Source: Larix sibirica
Taxonomy: Eukaryota; Streptophyta; Pinopsida; Pinales; Pinaceae
NCBI GenBank assembly: GCA_004151065.3
Contig: NWUY0300017982.1
Location: 29,710-52,115, forward strand
Direction of reading: 5' to 3'
Length of the DNA stretch: 22,406 nt
Under the pieces are notes generated by a model. The model worked only from the letters and a program-made list of their open reading frames with translations. It was not told the DNA's origin and searched no databases. Made by a program: the position numbers and the translations under genes. Positions 7,973 through 20,027 of the stretch are shown piece by piece; position 1 is the stretch's first letter, and each line of letters starts with the position of its first letter.

Positions 7973-9565
7973 GGTGACTATTAGAAAATCAAATGACTCA
8001 AACTATGGATAAACTAGTCATAAAAAACAAAGGGCACGCCCCTATGAGAATATAAAGGTACAAACAAGGAAAATTACTCTCCCAAAGAGTGGAATCACAA
8101 GTTAATTACTTCCAAGGATCCCTCTTCAGTAAAGATCCAAAAAAAGACCTTCTAAAGATTAACCTTAGGGTTAATGGAACCCAATACAAATCAATAGAGG
8201 TGCAAAAGAGATAGTTATGGTAACCTCTCATACAACTAAACAACCAAGGTGCAAGTACCCATATGATGACATGCTCCCTTCCAAGGGAGTGGAGGCGGAT
8301 GACTATGCGTTTACCTCAGGTACCGTAATCACTTACCAATTGCAATCACTTTGGGAAGAACCCATGAAAGGCCACTAAGGATACCACTTCACATTCAATA
8401 GTTAGGTGGAGCAATTGTGGGTCAATATTTTACAAATGGGAAAGGAATGTAGGACATAGATCCTAGACCCAAAGGCTTCTATTGAATTGGTGTCACCCCA
8501 AGGAATTTAAAATCCAACAAAAACCTTCTAATACGCAACATCCCACCAAATGAAAGGAGAGGGAATAATCTCTCAACTACATCTTTCTTAACCTCATGCT
8601 TGATGGATGTGTTAGATGTGTTTTCCCAGCAAGTAATTCCTACTACTAATGGATTTTACACTTGTTAATCGATTCCTAGTCTCGTTTTATGGACTTAAAG
8701 AGTTTACTCACCATACCTACTACCAAGGCCCTATCACCTAGACTATTGTTGGTTTTTGTATCAATGAAAAACAAGTCTAGTTGATTTAAATTACTCTTGC
8801 TTTTAGTTGGTTGGATTTTTTTATTCATGGGGTACAACATACAACTTGAATGGTGTGTTATGACTCAACCAATTTAAGAATCATGCACTACAGTGGTTTC
8901 TTTCCTTTTCAATTCTATATAAACTAATTTGAGGAGGGAAATATAGTCTTTATTCTTCACCAAATTCACACAAAAACTCAACAAATGCATTCTCCAAAAG
9001 GACACTATCAAACACGCAACTCGATATGTAAATCCTTTCAACACTTCATTGCTTTTCCTCTAACTACTCAATGCAATAATAAACATGAATTACGATGTTT
9101 CTTTCTCACTTCAAATTGAATAATGAAGACTAAAAATGAAAATATAGACCACACTCAATCATATCAATGAAGGTTGTAAGATATTGACAATAATCATCCT
9201 TCATATTCCAATTCCTCACACAATGTAAGACCTAAATCCCTAATTTATTTAAGTGATGAAGTAGAGGCTTCTTTATCTATAAAATGAAATTACATGTGAG
9301 ATGGAAAGTCAATACAACACTCATACATAGATGCCAATATGAAACAAAACAAAAATTGGGTTCAAATTCACACAACACTAGGTCATATAATGTCACAATC
9401 ATCAAGTGACAAAAGAGACTTTGATCTCTTTAAGAGACTAATAACAATATTTTTAAGGGGTCAAATTAATGAGAAACATTAACAACCAATTTCCCAACCT
9501 AGTCTGCTAGTTCATTTGGAGGTGAAACAATGAAAAAAGTGCTCAAACAACCACCTACAAGGCTT

Positions 9566-9650
9566 GGTCACTCCTAAAAGGTGTGAAAGGAGGTGACCAA
9601 AAGGGATAATCTTTCTTGAATAGCCTTGCAAGGAGTGACTAGGTCACTCT
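9566..9650. repeat. Cluster of short inverted repeats
   Basis: GGTCACTCCT (9566-9575) faces AGGAGGTGACC (9588-9598) and AGGAGTGACT (9631-9640); the latter is part of the perfect hairpin AGTGAC-tag-GTCACT (9634-9648). These could fold in RNA or DNA. No function is evident. Confidence 0.5.
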
Positions 9651-10656
9651 ATGTCCCAAAAAGAGGGAGATACTAGGGTTAAAATGAAGATAAATATGCC
9701 CCCATCTTGGAATATCTGAGGGGTATGAGAGGCTTGACAACCTAGAAATAAGGAAAGGAATAAAATGAATGTAAATGCCCTTCCAAAAACCAAAACAAAC
9801 AAGGGAATTTCAATATCTAAGGAAGAATCAATGGATCTTTCCCCAACAGGTTCACCAATTATTTTGTAGGAAAAATCTCTTTTGCAAACGAGTGAGACTT
9901 CCCTCGGAACTACCCTTGATATGATGCAAACAATGTGATTGACCACTACAATATTTACTCTAGATCCATGTCTATAGATATTATAAATGCATAGAAATAG
10001 GAGAATATTGGTATGTACCTTAGATCTAATGGTTGTCCTTGTGTAATCTTGGCTAATGCAGATCCAAATATCCATCTCCAATTCCTTACACATGATACTT
10101 GCACACCAAAAGACAAATAAATACCAATCTCAAATCCTTCAAATAAAAAGGAAGATGAAAAGACTTAGATCTAATCTTATCTACTAAAGGAAAGATCAGA
10201 TATGCAATTGCAATGTGCAAAATAGCATACTAACAATATGATGGAGGGGGGAGTATATCTATATTAAAATGGTGAAGAACATTACATCCATGTGAATATG
10301 CCTTGAGCCATGGTGCAAGATCCTTGTGGTCCCTTGCTCCAACTCCTTCTCCTTAACCCTCACCTAAGGAAGGCTAACTTATATCTCACGAAGGTTATGG
10401 GAAAAGAGTTTTAGTATGGAAATGGGCAGCATTTGGCTACTTTCTTTCTTCTTCCCAAAATCCCCTTATCCTTTGAAATCCTCTTCCTTATATAGATTAA
10501 GGAAGATGAGGGTAGGATAGATTTAGACTCCTAAAACTTAGTGAACTCTGAGTCATGTATGAGTTCCCAAGCTCATATTACGAAGAATCCATCTCATTGC
10601 ATGTTCATGTCCTTGAAATTTGCTTATTCTAGAATAAAAGAGAGTTGTTTGTTCCT

Positions 10657-10741
10657 TGGTAGTGGCACAGGGTTTGACCAGAAAAGGATGGTTTCTCCCT
10701 GTAAGTGGTACAGGGTATGGCCAAGAGATGACGGTTGCTCC
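10657..10741. repeat. Imperfect tandem repeat, two 42-bp copies
   Basis: 10657-10698 and 10700-10741 share the pattern AGTGGyACAGGGTwTGrCCA followed by GAxGGTTxCTCC. Several substitutions, no large indel. Confidence 0.7.
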
Positions 10742-10950
10742 TTGTTAGGATTGAAGGGGCGACCAAGGTCTGAAATATTAGGAAATCAAGGGTAGAAGTG
10801 ATTTTTTCAACATGATGACATTAGTGGGTCCTCAATGAGTCTCAAGGGTGGCAAATATAGCTATAACAATGACAAGGTTGGTGAGAAAAATTAGGTTGTT
10901 AACATTAACAATTAGATTTTTGACCCAATACAAACCAATGTTCTAATTTG

Positions 10951-10963
10951 GGTTCTGATACCA
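10951..10963 (-). other. Primer-binding site (initiator Met tRNA), minus-strand element
   Basis: On the minus strand the site reads TGGTATCAGAACC, one base from the initiator-Met tRNA complement TGGTATCAGAGCC. Three bases separate it from a terminal TGCA that I take as the LTR 3' end. It primes an element reading towards lower coordinates, the same direction as the gag and protease. Confidence 0.8.
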
Positions 10964-10966
10964 CTT

Positions 10967-12397
10967 TGCAGTGTCCCCATATGCCTTCTTGGCTATCCAG
11001 CGCTACCAAAAAGTTTATTTTCTTCCGTTGACCATATATGAATTCATATTTAACCTCTAATAGAGATATACTCTAGAATTTGTATGCAAACTCAAAATAG
11101 AAATAGAAATAGCATTGCATATCATGAATTCATTATTTTCCCATTTATTTAAATGCATTAACAAAATATAAAACATGTTTTGAAGATATAACTATGATCA
11201 ATTATCTTTGATGTAGACAATGCTCACAAAATTGGCTGGCAAGGAAAAAATTTCCTCCAAACCATAGGAATTAGCTATGGATTCCACCCCCACGCTAGAC
11301 CATGACACCACTAGGGTGAAAGAGGTTCCCATGGTGCTCTAATATCACATATCTCAACCCATTAGTCTCATGAAAATTCTAATCTATCACCATAGAGCAC
11401 TCTAAGTTCTAATTCATCCATCAAACAACCATGACACTCTCTTACATTGCCCTACACAATACAAGGAGTATCGTCCCTTTCTCTGCTCAATAATATGTTA
11501 GGGTCCTTCTCCCCTTGTAGTGCTCTTTATTGCATGTAGAAAGGACCCAATTATTAGTTTCCTTCTGGGAATAACATAAGATATAAAAAAATTCTCTTCA
11601 AATAGTCAATGACCAAGAATAACAAGATTGTAGGTCTAAAGGTGTTTGATTTATCTATTGTGGGCATTCCAATCATGGTATCTCTCTCAAATCATCTCAT
11701 TTTCTTCCACATGTTCAGTAATGAGTTTCCCCCAAACCTCTATGGGCTCTTACCAGCCACAAGTACATGGGAAACTCTTTCCATTTCTATTCATGGAGCC
11801 ATAAAAACCAAGGGAAATCATTCCCATAACATGGGATCTTGTCTACTCTCCATGCCAATGAATGGTTAAATAATACAATGGTGATAGAATGTGCGAGAGT
11901 TGCTCTAGTATTCCTAAGAATATGACACATGTACTTAATACATGCACATAAGTCAAATATTGATGGGACAACTTCAAAGTAAGCATTGGAAAGAAAGGGT
12001 AGTAGTTCCAAATGATAGTAACATGTTCAAATCACCCAACAACCCTCTTTCATATTCCCCTCTTGTTGTCATGGTCCCCTTAGTGCTTCCTCATGAAACA
12101 ACCTTTTTGGTGGACATTATATTTTATATATTTCCATTTTCTACATGTAGTTTTACACAAACATAAGCATAACATGGAAAATATAACAACCACACCATAA
12201 ATTTAGCTTGCCATCATGACTCATACACATCCATTAGTCAGTCCTTGGCCTTGAGCTCTACACTAAGAATATTAAAAATGCAAAATGGGGCCATCACAAC
12301 TTAGCCCGCATAGTTTGACGAATGCCACATAACAACATCATACAATTAATACATGATTTATCACATTATAGTTCAAGTTCAAAAGTAGGGTGTTACA
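10967..12397 (-). mobile_element. 5' LTR of minus-strand gypsy element
   Basis: On the minus strand the LTR would start TGTAACACCC at 12397, a common start of plant gypsy LTRs, and end ACACTGCA at 10967, three bases before the PBS. The 1431-bp length is within the plant range. The ends are imperfect inverted repeats (TGTAAC against TGCAGT from the other end), differing by transitions. No second LTR is present in the window, so the upper boundary rests on the terminal motif alone. ORFs inside it are short and unrecognised. Confidence 0.6.
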
Positions 12398-13530
12398 TAG
12401 TGTCACTCAATTGAATTTAGAACAATGGAATGATCTCCTATGTTCCTATCAAGTCCTTAATCTTACTATTAACTGTTCTTTCCAACCTAATGCCACATGT
12501 CACTTCCTTCTTATTGTTGAACTAGTACTACTCATTAAATAGTTTTCCTTATTCACCATTTAGGCAACATGGAACTATCTCTTTATTATAGTAATGCAAG
12601 GAAAACAAATGTGGGGTAATGCTTAGGAAAAGTGGCAATCCACATCTCACATCTCCTATTTCACATTGTGAATGGAATGGAATGTGAAGGCAAGGAGAGG
12701 GACACAAGTCTAATGGGAAATGGGAAATACACATCCCACCCCCAACATTCTTCATGGGTTAAGTAATTCAAGGATGTGCAAGAAAAGTTATGGGTTGGAA
12801 TGAGGAAAACAAGACCAATTATTCCACATCCTACCCCTCATAATTATTCTGATGTGAAAATTAAGGGTGGGAAAAATTTTAGGAATAGTGAATTTTTAAT
12901 ACACTTATTAATGATTTTTGGAAGAAATTCTATAATCAACACTATAACAAAAGATTTATTAAAATTGGTATAAAAGCTTCAACTAAATTTTCAAAAAGAA
13001 AAACATCAAAGATTTTCCCACATCCATTTATCTCATATTCTTCTAAGTGCCCAAACCAAAGACTCTCTCTATATATATGGAATGAACCTTTGAGGAAGAA
13101 ACTTGTGACTTCCAAAACTATCTTCTATAGACAATTGAGGTCAATATTACTAATACTTTCAAAACCTCTTCGTAGAGATTACTAATGCTTTTAAAGGGAT
13201 GAGGATTCTCCAATTTGACTCGAGGAAAATATATCAATACCTAGGCATGGCTCTTGGTACTTCAGAATTAGACTTTACACCATAATAATCGATATTTATC
13301 TAGTGGTTTAGATTGTATTGGGGTGACATCAGTAGTGGCTAGGGAGATCATATCCATTATTATATATCAATTTTATTGAAAATAGTGGATATATGACTAC
13401 TCATAACTAGTTGTAAAGTTATGAATCAAATGCATGGTGGACCATGTTCCATGTGTAAATGGAGAAAAACATGGTGTGGCATGTGTAAATTCTAATTTTT
13501 AAAATTAACTCACGTTTTATTACAAACCTT
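12398..13530. other. Spacer, no gene seen
   Basis: AT-rich sequence with short unrecognised frames only. No repeat boundary, RNA gene or domain could be identified. Confidence 0.6.
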
Positions 13531-13631
13531 AGTTTATTTTAACATATATACAATATATGCAATTATATAATTAGTATGTTTAGTTTATTTTAACATATAT
13601 AAAATATATGCAATTATATAGTTAGTATGTT
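13531..13631. repeat. Tandem repeat, two copies, period 51 bp
   Basis: AGTTTATTTTAACATATATA begins at 13531 and again at 13582; both copies continue through ATATATGCAATTATATA to TTAGTATGTT with two or three substitutions. Confidence 0.85.
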
Positions 13632-14452
13632 TTAAAGGAAATTACTCCAAAGCATGCATAAAACACTATAATTATTTTATTTTGAATTCAAAGCCTTTGA
13701 GATGGGATTGACATGATAATATCATGTATATTGTATATTAATGTTTTCATTGAAGTTTCTAGTACATATTCTTTTCAATAATATTAAAAAAAGATATAGA
13801 TGAGATTCTCGAGAGGGTTGAGAAAAGATGTAAGGAATGTCAAGTATTTAAATAAGCCAAGAATGTTACGTTAATAGCAAATGAATATCACACATAATTT
13901 AGACAATCTTGGAGTACTACATGGGTGGATGCCCAAAGTGTGACATCATTAAGGTAAATCTTAATAATTGACCTCTTTGGCACCATGTTTGAGGAAGATC
14001 ATCTCCTCACATTTTTAACTACGTTTTTGTAATTTTGAGATTTCCTCTTCAATTTTTGCAATCTTTAATATAAGTAGGGATTACTTTGAGAGTCAACCTT
14101 GTTAAATTGCCACATAGGTTATCATGGTACCTACTTTAGTTGTAGTTGTTGAAATATTTGAATAAATGTAAAAAATATGTTATTATCAATAATTTAACTT
14201 AAATGTATTGAGAAATAATGTTTTGATATTTATGTTTAATAAGTAAAATTGTTTTATATTTATAGATTATTTAAACAAAATGTTATTGAAAAAAAACATT
14301 ATTAACTTAAAATTAGTAAGAATAATTTGGATTAATGAAATTACATATATTAAATGTTAATATATTTTTGTCAAGAATATGGTGGTTTGTTGGTGGGAAT
14401 AGGTGGATTTTGTTCCATTCACCTGGGTTCAATTGTGACTCACGTGCTATAA

Positions 14453-14455
<3 letters not shown>
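13632..14455. other. AT-rich spacer, no gene seen
   Basis: Only short frames. A short piece, EKRCKECQVFK (from about 13820, plus), vaguely recalls a C-x2-C integrase zinc motif but has no supporting neighbours. Confidence 0.5.

Positions 14456-14485
<30 letters not shown>
14456..14485. repeat. (AT)15 microsatellite
   Basis: Thirty bases of perfect alternating AT. Likely length-variable between individuals. Confidence 0.95.
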
Positions 14486-14488
<3 letters not shown>

Positions 14489-14960
14489 AAAAACTATTTC
14501 TTAATAAACTTCTATTGCATTAATTTAATTCAAAAAAATTTCCAATAAGAAAACATATTTTTATTTAATATAAAGCAAAAATACAACTTTAAGTGTCGAT
14601 TAATTTAATTCATAATGGCCGGGAAGTTTACTTATTTAACATATTGTGGAGGGCACGTGACTTTGCACTAAATTTTCTACATATGTCTGCAAGTAAACTA
14701 TTCTAACGCTTAAAAATATACTTCTGCACAAGTTGGGTAAGAAAGGATCTTACCACAAATTTAATATTTAATAATTCTTTTCGAAGTTAAAAGGTTAAAG
14801 GATTGTTAGTTGCTTTAAAAAGTCTTGGAATTTGCTTTTCTCTAGTAATATTTTAAGTTTCGATATTCCTCATTCATTCACCTTTGAAAATATATCTTGC
14901 TAATGAATTCATGTATGCATAGATAACACATAGAGTTCGTTCCTGTACATTACGACCACA

Positions 14961-15083
14961 TTAATAGTATAAACATTAAATACAATTACAAGCTACATTA
15001 ATATTATAGATATTAAATACAGTTACAAGCTACTTCACATTTGTATTTGTAGATATTAAATACAATTACAATCTACTTCCCAT
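14961..15083. repeat. Tandem repeat, three copies of 37-43 bp
   Basis: Units start near 14961, 14998 and 15041. Each contains (a)ATATTAAATACAATTACAA or a near match followed by (g/t)CTAC(a/t)t; they differ by substitutions and a short length change. Confidence 0.8.
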
Positions 15084-16280
15084 TAGTATTTGATGAGTTA
15101 ATTGGTACTAATTGAAGTGGTCGATAGGAATGACGATTATCCTTTTCATGTGGGTTATATTTGGTTACTGAAATGTTGACCAATCCTCAAGTTTCCACAA
15201 AATCTAGATCCCTATGTTTAAATATGATCTTTGTAGTTAGATCAATCATGACATCTTAAAAAACTAGTAATAAGTACCTAAATTGAAGTTTCAACTATAT
15301 TTTATTCAATACTATTGCACCATACATATCTACCTTTCACTGTCTAAGGTTTCACAATTTTTTTTTAGAGATTTTACACCAAAGAGTATGGTATGACTTA
15401 GCATGAGGATGATGTGGATTACTTTGAAGATCCATGTGTTAACAACCAATTTTTTGTGACCTCAATCTGAGAGCATTTTCATATCTTTAAAGGTGGGGTG
15501 TGGGAAAATTTGGGATTATTAAGTGGAAACCAACATGTCTCAAGGTCATTTCCAAAAGGAAAAGTTTGGGCCTCAGTACAAGGGCTAGGTTTTGGTGGTG
15601 TAAGTAGTCAAGGGTCATGTTGGTACCAGGGTCTGCACTCTGGATTGTCTACTCCCTAACCTTAAAACCTTTTTCATTTAATTATTTTTCCCTCATGTTA
15701 TTGCGAAGTCTAATCAAATCCAAGCAATCTTTTGTTGACCTATGCTATGATGTAGTGATACTCAGCTCTTTGCTTTCAAATTTCAATTATTAGTGTGTAA
15801 TGTGATGAGATGGCACAAGTGTTTGTTGTTACATTCTAATTTTGCAAGTATGGTCCTCAATGAAGTGGCTTAATCCTTGTTAAGTCTAACGTGGAGGTTA
15901 ATCAAATCTAAATTTAGTAGCGTTACAAAACTGCCAAATGGCGCTACCAAATCATAATCACTACCAAACCTCCCACTAAGTGCTGTAGAACTAAACGACT
16001 GTCAGTGCCATCATTTCAACAACGCCTACTGTCATGTCATTTTGGGAAATCCACAATCACAATAAATGAAATTGGTGGTTGATCATGGGTTTGAATGTCT
16101 AACAATTTCCCAATTTCACAGTGTCCTTCAAGTTAATTTTTCATGATTTTCTCAGTGGTTAGCGTGGTTGTTTAAAGAAACTATCCATGGATCTTTTCAA
16201 AGAGTCACTCATCTCTCTGTAATTTCAAAGTATCATACACAAATTTCATCCATTTTTCATGGCAATTGAAAGAGTCCACC
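15084..16280. other. Non-coding region upstream of the 16281 reading frame
   Basis: No ORF of note. It may hold the promoter or leader of the element encoding the 16281-18056 frame, but I see no clear TATA box, PBS or LTR edge. Confidence 0.45.
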
Positions 16281-18056
16281 ATGTCTGTGCATTGAAGTGG
16301 TCATGTGGTGAGATATGAGCCCATAGGGGCTGAGATTCTTGAAGCATATCTAGAACTCAGAATCAAATTCAAAAGGGTAGGATGGTTTCGATACTGTGAA
16401 AAATTACAGGGCCACCATGCAGGAGTTTCAAGAGCATTTGCTGAGGGGTTTGATGGGAAAACCGTTACTGTGGGATATGTGACTTTCCCTATTTCACAAA
16501 ATTCAATCACCATAGCAGCAAAATTCCCACAGGATGGAGAGCAGTGGTTTAAACTTCAAGTTGTTGACGTTGTGTAGTCTAATAGTTTCCAACTTGACAA
16601 TTATAGAGACCCCGACTGACGCAAAGGAATTCTGTGGACTTGGCTCAAGCAAGAATATAGTGATCTACTGAATATGGTACAAAGGTATATTACGAGACGG
16701 GGAAGGTATGCAACTGTTCATCTATACCACATGCGTTTTTTGCTACATCTGGATGGTATTGCAAAGATGAACCTCCCATTTTATTTCTTAAAGAGTTGAT
16801 CTAAAATGGCCTCTCGGGTTAGAAGTTTCCCTGAAAGCCAACATAGTATATTCCATCAGGGTTTAATCAAGCTATTGATTAGTCAAGAATTGAACAAGTT
16901 CAATAAGATGTGGGATCATTTTGTATTATATTATGAGTTTGGTGCCTTAGGAAACCACTGTATATCGGGAGACACTAATAACGCTTCTACCAGTTGCAAA
17001 ACCCTTGAAAATTGTGGCGCCGTCAGAATTGATGAGGAACAAACTTTTGAAAGGGAGGAAATAAAAACAAATTCAAGGATGAGAGGGGCTATAAAGCCAC
17101 CCTCAGAAACTGAGAAGATTCAATCATGCATGGAAAAATGTTCAAATGATTCCTTGAATGATGAAAAAGAAACTGAAGCTCATAAAGGAAATCCTGAAAA
17201 TTCAAAACCTTATTACCTCAGAGGACCACATACTCGAGCCACAAATAAGTTGAGGCTAAATGCTCAAGCAATATTTGACCCTTCCTTGAAGGAGAAAAAG
17301 GTCATAGATTTGGATAACTTATCATATCAAGAGCCCAGAAAGGATAAGAAGTCCAGGGTTAAATATTCAGTTCCGAGACTTGTACAAACAAGAGCGAGCT
17401 CTAGAATAAATAAAGGCAAAGAACATATGAGCTCGAATCCCATCAAATAGAACAGGTCTGTGGAGGTTAAGACAAACGAACATTTCCAGGGAACTAAAGA
17501 AACCCATGAGGAAATCAAAGAGGAATCCAACTCGTCTATGGAAGTGGAGAAAAAAGTAGTTGAAATGTTACCTAATTTAGAGAAAATTATCAATGCAGTC
17601 CCATGTTCATCCTTAGTATAACTAGATGTGCCTATAGCCTCTAAAGAGGAACATAGCATTCAAAATGAAGGGTTTAAAGATAATACAAACACAGACATCG
17701 AATTCTCAATGGTCCGGGTAGAGAAGCAATTGGAGGAAACATTACCTGAAAACACCAAGCTTCAGACTAATAAGAGAATGGAAAATAAATTAAAGAAATC
17801 TAAGGTTCGAATCAAAGAATCGAAGAAGAAAAATAAGCAGGGACAGGGCAGGTTAAATGAAACGAACAAGGAGTGGAGTAAACTGCTTATTAAATATAAC
17901 AAATTGTCTAGGTTTTCTCAAGGATTAAAGGACAATGAAATAATCAATAGGAAAAGGGGATATTGGAAAAGTAAATGTATGCTCGAAAGGAAAAAACATC
18001 AGGATAACCATGATAAGTTGGGCATTCTGACAGAGTTAGGCACTCACGTGCTTTAG
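16281..18056 (+). pseudogene. Long transposon-associated reading frame with six stops
   Basis: One plus-strand frame of about 591 codons runs from ATG 16281 (context TCCACCATGT) to TAG 18054-18056. It is interrupted by TGA 16293, TAG 16575, TGA 16617, TGA 16797, TAG 17448 and TAA 17619, with no frameshift. The N-terminal 220 residues look like a compact folded domain: YEPIGAEILEAYLELRIKF, LQGHHAGVSRAFAEGFDG, LPFYFLK and FHQGLIKLLISQEL. From memory this resembles a multicopy, uncharacterised family of gag-like or transposon-linked plant proteins; I cannot verify that. The rest is polar and lysine-rich (EKKVIDLDNL; KLKKSKVRIKESKKKNKQG; NRKRGYWKSKCMLERKKH), suggesting nucleic-acid binding or coiled coil. 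No enzyme motif is visible. Function unknown. A host gene pseudogene is a less likely alternative. Confidence 0.7.
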
Positions 18057-19359
18057 GACACATTAGAGATCCAGAAAGCTGAACCTTCTCAAAGTCAGAG
18101 AGCTAAACCCAAGTGAATATGTTCCAATGCTATATGGATCGAGATTTAGCTTCCAGTTATTCAAAGTTTCATTTTGTTTCTCTCAATAAATATACAGAGT
18201 CTTTTCTCATAGTGTCCTAAATTTACTTAAGTTCATTTAGTTAGAAGAACTTCTTAAGTACAGTTATATTTTGTTAAAGATTACTACTAGTAGTGTAAAT
18301 ATTTCAAAGTAAAGACTTGGGACGTATGTATGTTTTCGAAATTATTAATTTTGATCATTAAAAGAGTCAGTTATCAGTTAGAAGATAATTTCGAAACCCT
18401 TAAAGGGAAAAGAAACTACATGTAGAGAAATGAAAAGAAGGAAGGGGTTCAATTTTTTCCTCTGATTTTGTGTGTATCTTGGAGAAACTGTAAGTCTTGA
18501 TACAATTATATATATATATGTTCAGTGATCTTTTATGAATTAATGCTTTGTGCATCTCATTGTCTTTACTGCTGATTTGCTATTGAAATGGAAGATATAT
18601 ACGTTGCATAATGGTCTGTTCCAGTTTGATGAATTTTAAGCTTTATCATTCGTTGAAGTGAATTGCCATGTTCTTTCGTTGCTTCATGTTATAAATTTGT
18701 TATATGATGAAAACTTTGAATTTATGAATGCCTATCTCATCTTATGTCTAAATGTTAAGCAGTAAATCTATGAATGACCTACATGTTTGATTCTATAAAA
18801 CCATGAATGTATGTTATATTGCCTTTATCTTTCATTTCTATTCTTCAAGCCTTTCAAAACTGGAAAATATCTAAACCACAGAAAACTAAAACTTTTTTCT
18901 AATCCAAACCATAACCTAAATGCCCTATCTTTTCCCTGTAGTAGTCCAGTGCAGACATTAGGGACAACAGTTCCAAATGTGTGCAAAATAAAACATTAGG
19001 CATGATTGGAAATGTGGGTTTTGTTGATCTGGCATCAAGGTTGTTAGAGAAGGACAAATATTTTGAGGATGGCTCTCAATACGAGCTTGAGATTGATGAG
19101 TATTAGGTGGATTAAACGAGGAGTGAATTCAATTCTACTACAGGGGTTATCTACCCAAAAAAACATTGTCTAGTCCACGTTCACTTTTGCATGTTGGAGC
19201 TTATAAGTCACTTCCAAAGCATTGGGACAATCGAGGTTATGTTTGAGTTAATGTGGTTTGCTCTACTAGTTCACAAGGGAATGAGATTGTTGTTAATGGA
19301 ATATGGATAGAGGTTAGTGGCTCAGGATTATCTCCCTTGAGAGGAAAAACCCTAGATGA
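18057..19359 (+). other. 3' flank and spacer, no clear gene
   Basis: Short frames only. One plus-strand piece (about 19011-19130) reads VGFVDLASRLLEKDKYFEDG then EIDEY before a stop, which may be the front of the decayed coding stretch that follows. Confidence 0.45.
18185..18190 (+). promoter_or_regulatory. Candidate polyadenylation signal
   Basis: AATAAA lies about 130 bp downstream of the final stop of the 16281-18056 frame, on the same strand. The hexamer is common by chance in AT-rich DNA. Confidence 0.3.
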
Positions 19360-19970
19360 AGAGGTAGTTTTTTTCATAAGTCAAGTTTAACATTTAATCA
19401 ATTTGAAGTTGGTCATATTCCTAGTGTCAGATTGGGTGCTCACCAAAGTTGTGAAGGTTTGGGGGTTAATCCTATGATAAAGGCAGCTGAGGTGGGTTCT
19501 CATTCAAGTTTAGCTTCCTTTGGTATAGGTGAAACTAATTTGAATCCTTCACAAAGAGTGGTAAAGGTGTTAATGAAGGGAGTTATGTGGGAACATAAGG
19601 AGAGGTATGTTGGCCTAGAGATTGAGAATAGTAGGGAGGTGTGTACGAGTAAAGGTTAGAATAAAAGGATCAGGTGGAGGATTAAGTGAAGGGAAGTAAA
19701 TATAATAGAGGTGATTTCAAGCTAGGGTTAATAAATAGTGGTGGAGGAACTGTAAAGGAATTGAATAGAAGGAAAAGAAAAAAGTGTGATAAGTAGAAGG
19801 TTTCTCTTGTTAAGTTAGTTCTTAGAGAGGATGTCAAATTGCATGAGGTCGTTGAGATGGATTTGCAGGCACTGGAGGAAATATTTCATGATTGCAAAGT
19901 GGGTGAGGTTTCTTTAAGGGAATGGATGTTGCAAGTTGAATGGGCTCCACAAATTGGGTATGTTCCATAA
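19360..19970 (+). pseudogene. Decayed coding stretch of unknown origin
   Basis: Two successive plus-strand frames stay open. 19360-19659 has no ATG and includes FNQFEVGHIPSVRLGAHQS and LEIENSREVC. A shifted frame, 19686-19970, has one internal TAG (19794) and contains NRRKRKKCDK, VSLVKLVLREDVKLHEVVEM and SLREWMLQVEWAPQIGYVP. The composition is coding-like (basic patch followed by an acidic, amphipathic segment), but I recognise no family. A retroelement ORF (for example a LINE ORF1 or gag) is a guess. It ends about 60 bp before the family A LTR. Confidence 0.4.
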
Positions 19971-20027
19971 TTTTTATTTTGTCGAGAGGCTAGTTAGTTT
20001 ACTTGCTTAAGAATCTAGAGTACATGA

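Larger units (their letters stand above)
7973..10950 (-). other. Probable long leader of gypsy element
   Basis: About 3 kb without a convincing gene, lying between the PBS (10951-10963) and the gag start (7972) on the minus strand. The longest frame, 10093-9644 (149 codons), has no recognised domain and a hydrophobic C-terminal part. A TATA-like CTATATAAGG lies on the minus strand at about 10498-10489. Long leaders occur in some plant gypsy lineages, but an unrecognised nested insertion is also possible. Confidence 0.35.

Noticed and set aside
9644-10093. 149-codon minus-strand ORF with hydrophobic segment
   Set aside because: No family resemblance and it sits in the presumed leader of the gypsy element. 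Length alone is not enough to call a gene.
11609-12166. Several short ORFs on both strands
   Set aside because: They lie inside the proposed LTR, overlap one another and show no domain.
13820-13850. Possible integrase zinc-binding motif (CKECQ)
   Set aside because: The paired histidines and the DDE core are not visible, and stops follow at once. Probably chance.
14335-14523. 62-codon plus-strand ORF with IYIYIYIYI run
   Set aside because: The repeat is the translation of the (AT)15 microsatellite, so the ORF is not a credible protein.
16301-16513. Minus-strand ORF over the 16281 frame
   Set aside because: Shadow of the plus-strand frame, whose coherence over 1.78 kb is far stronger evidence.
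18484-18500. Possible splice donor (ctgtaagtc)
   Set aside because: A lone GTAAGT in AT-rich DNA without a matching acceptor or downstream exon is not interpretable.
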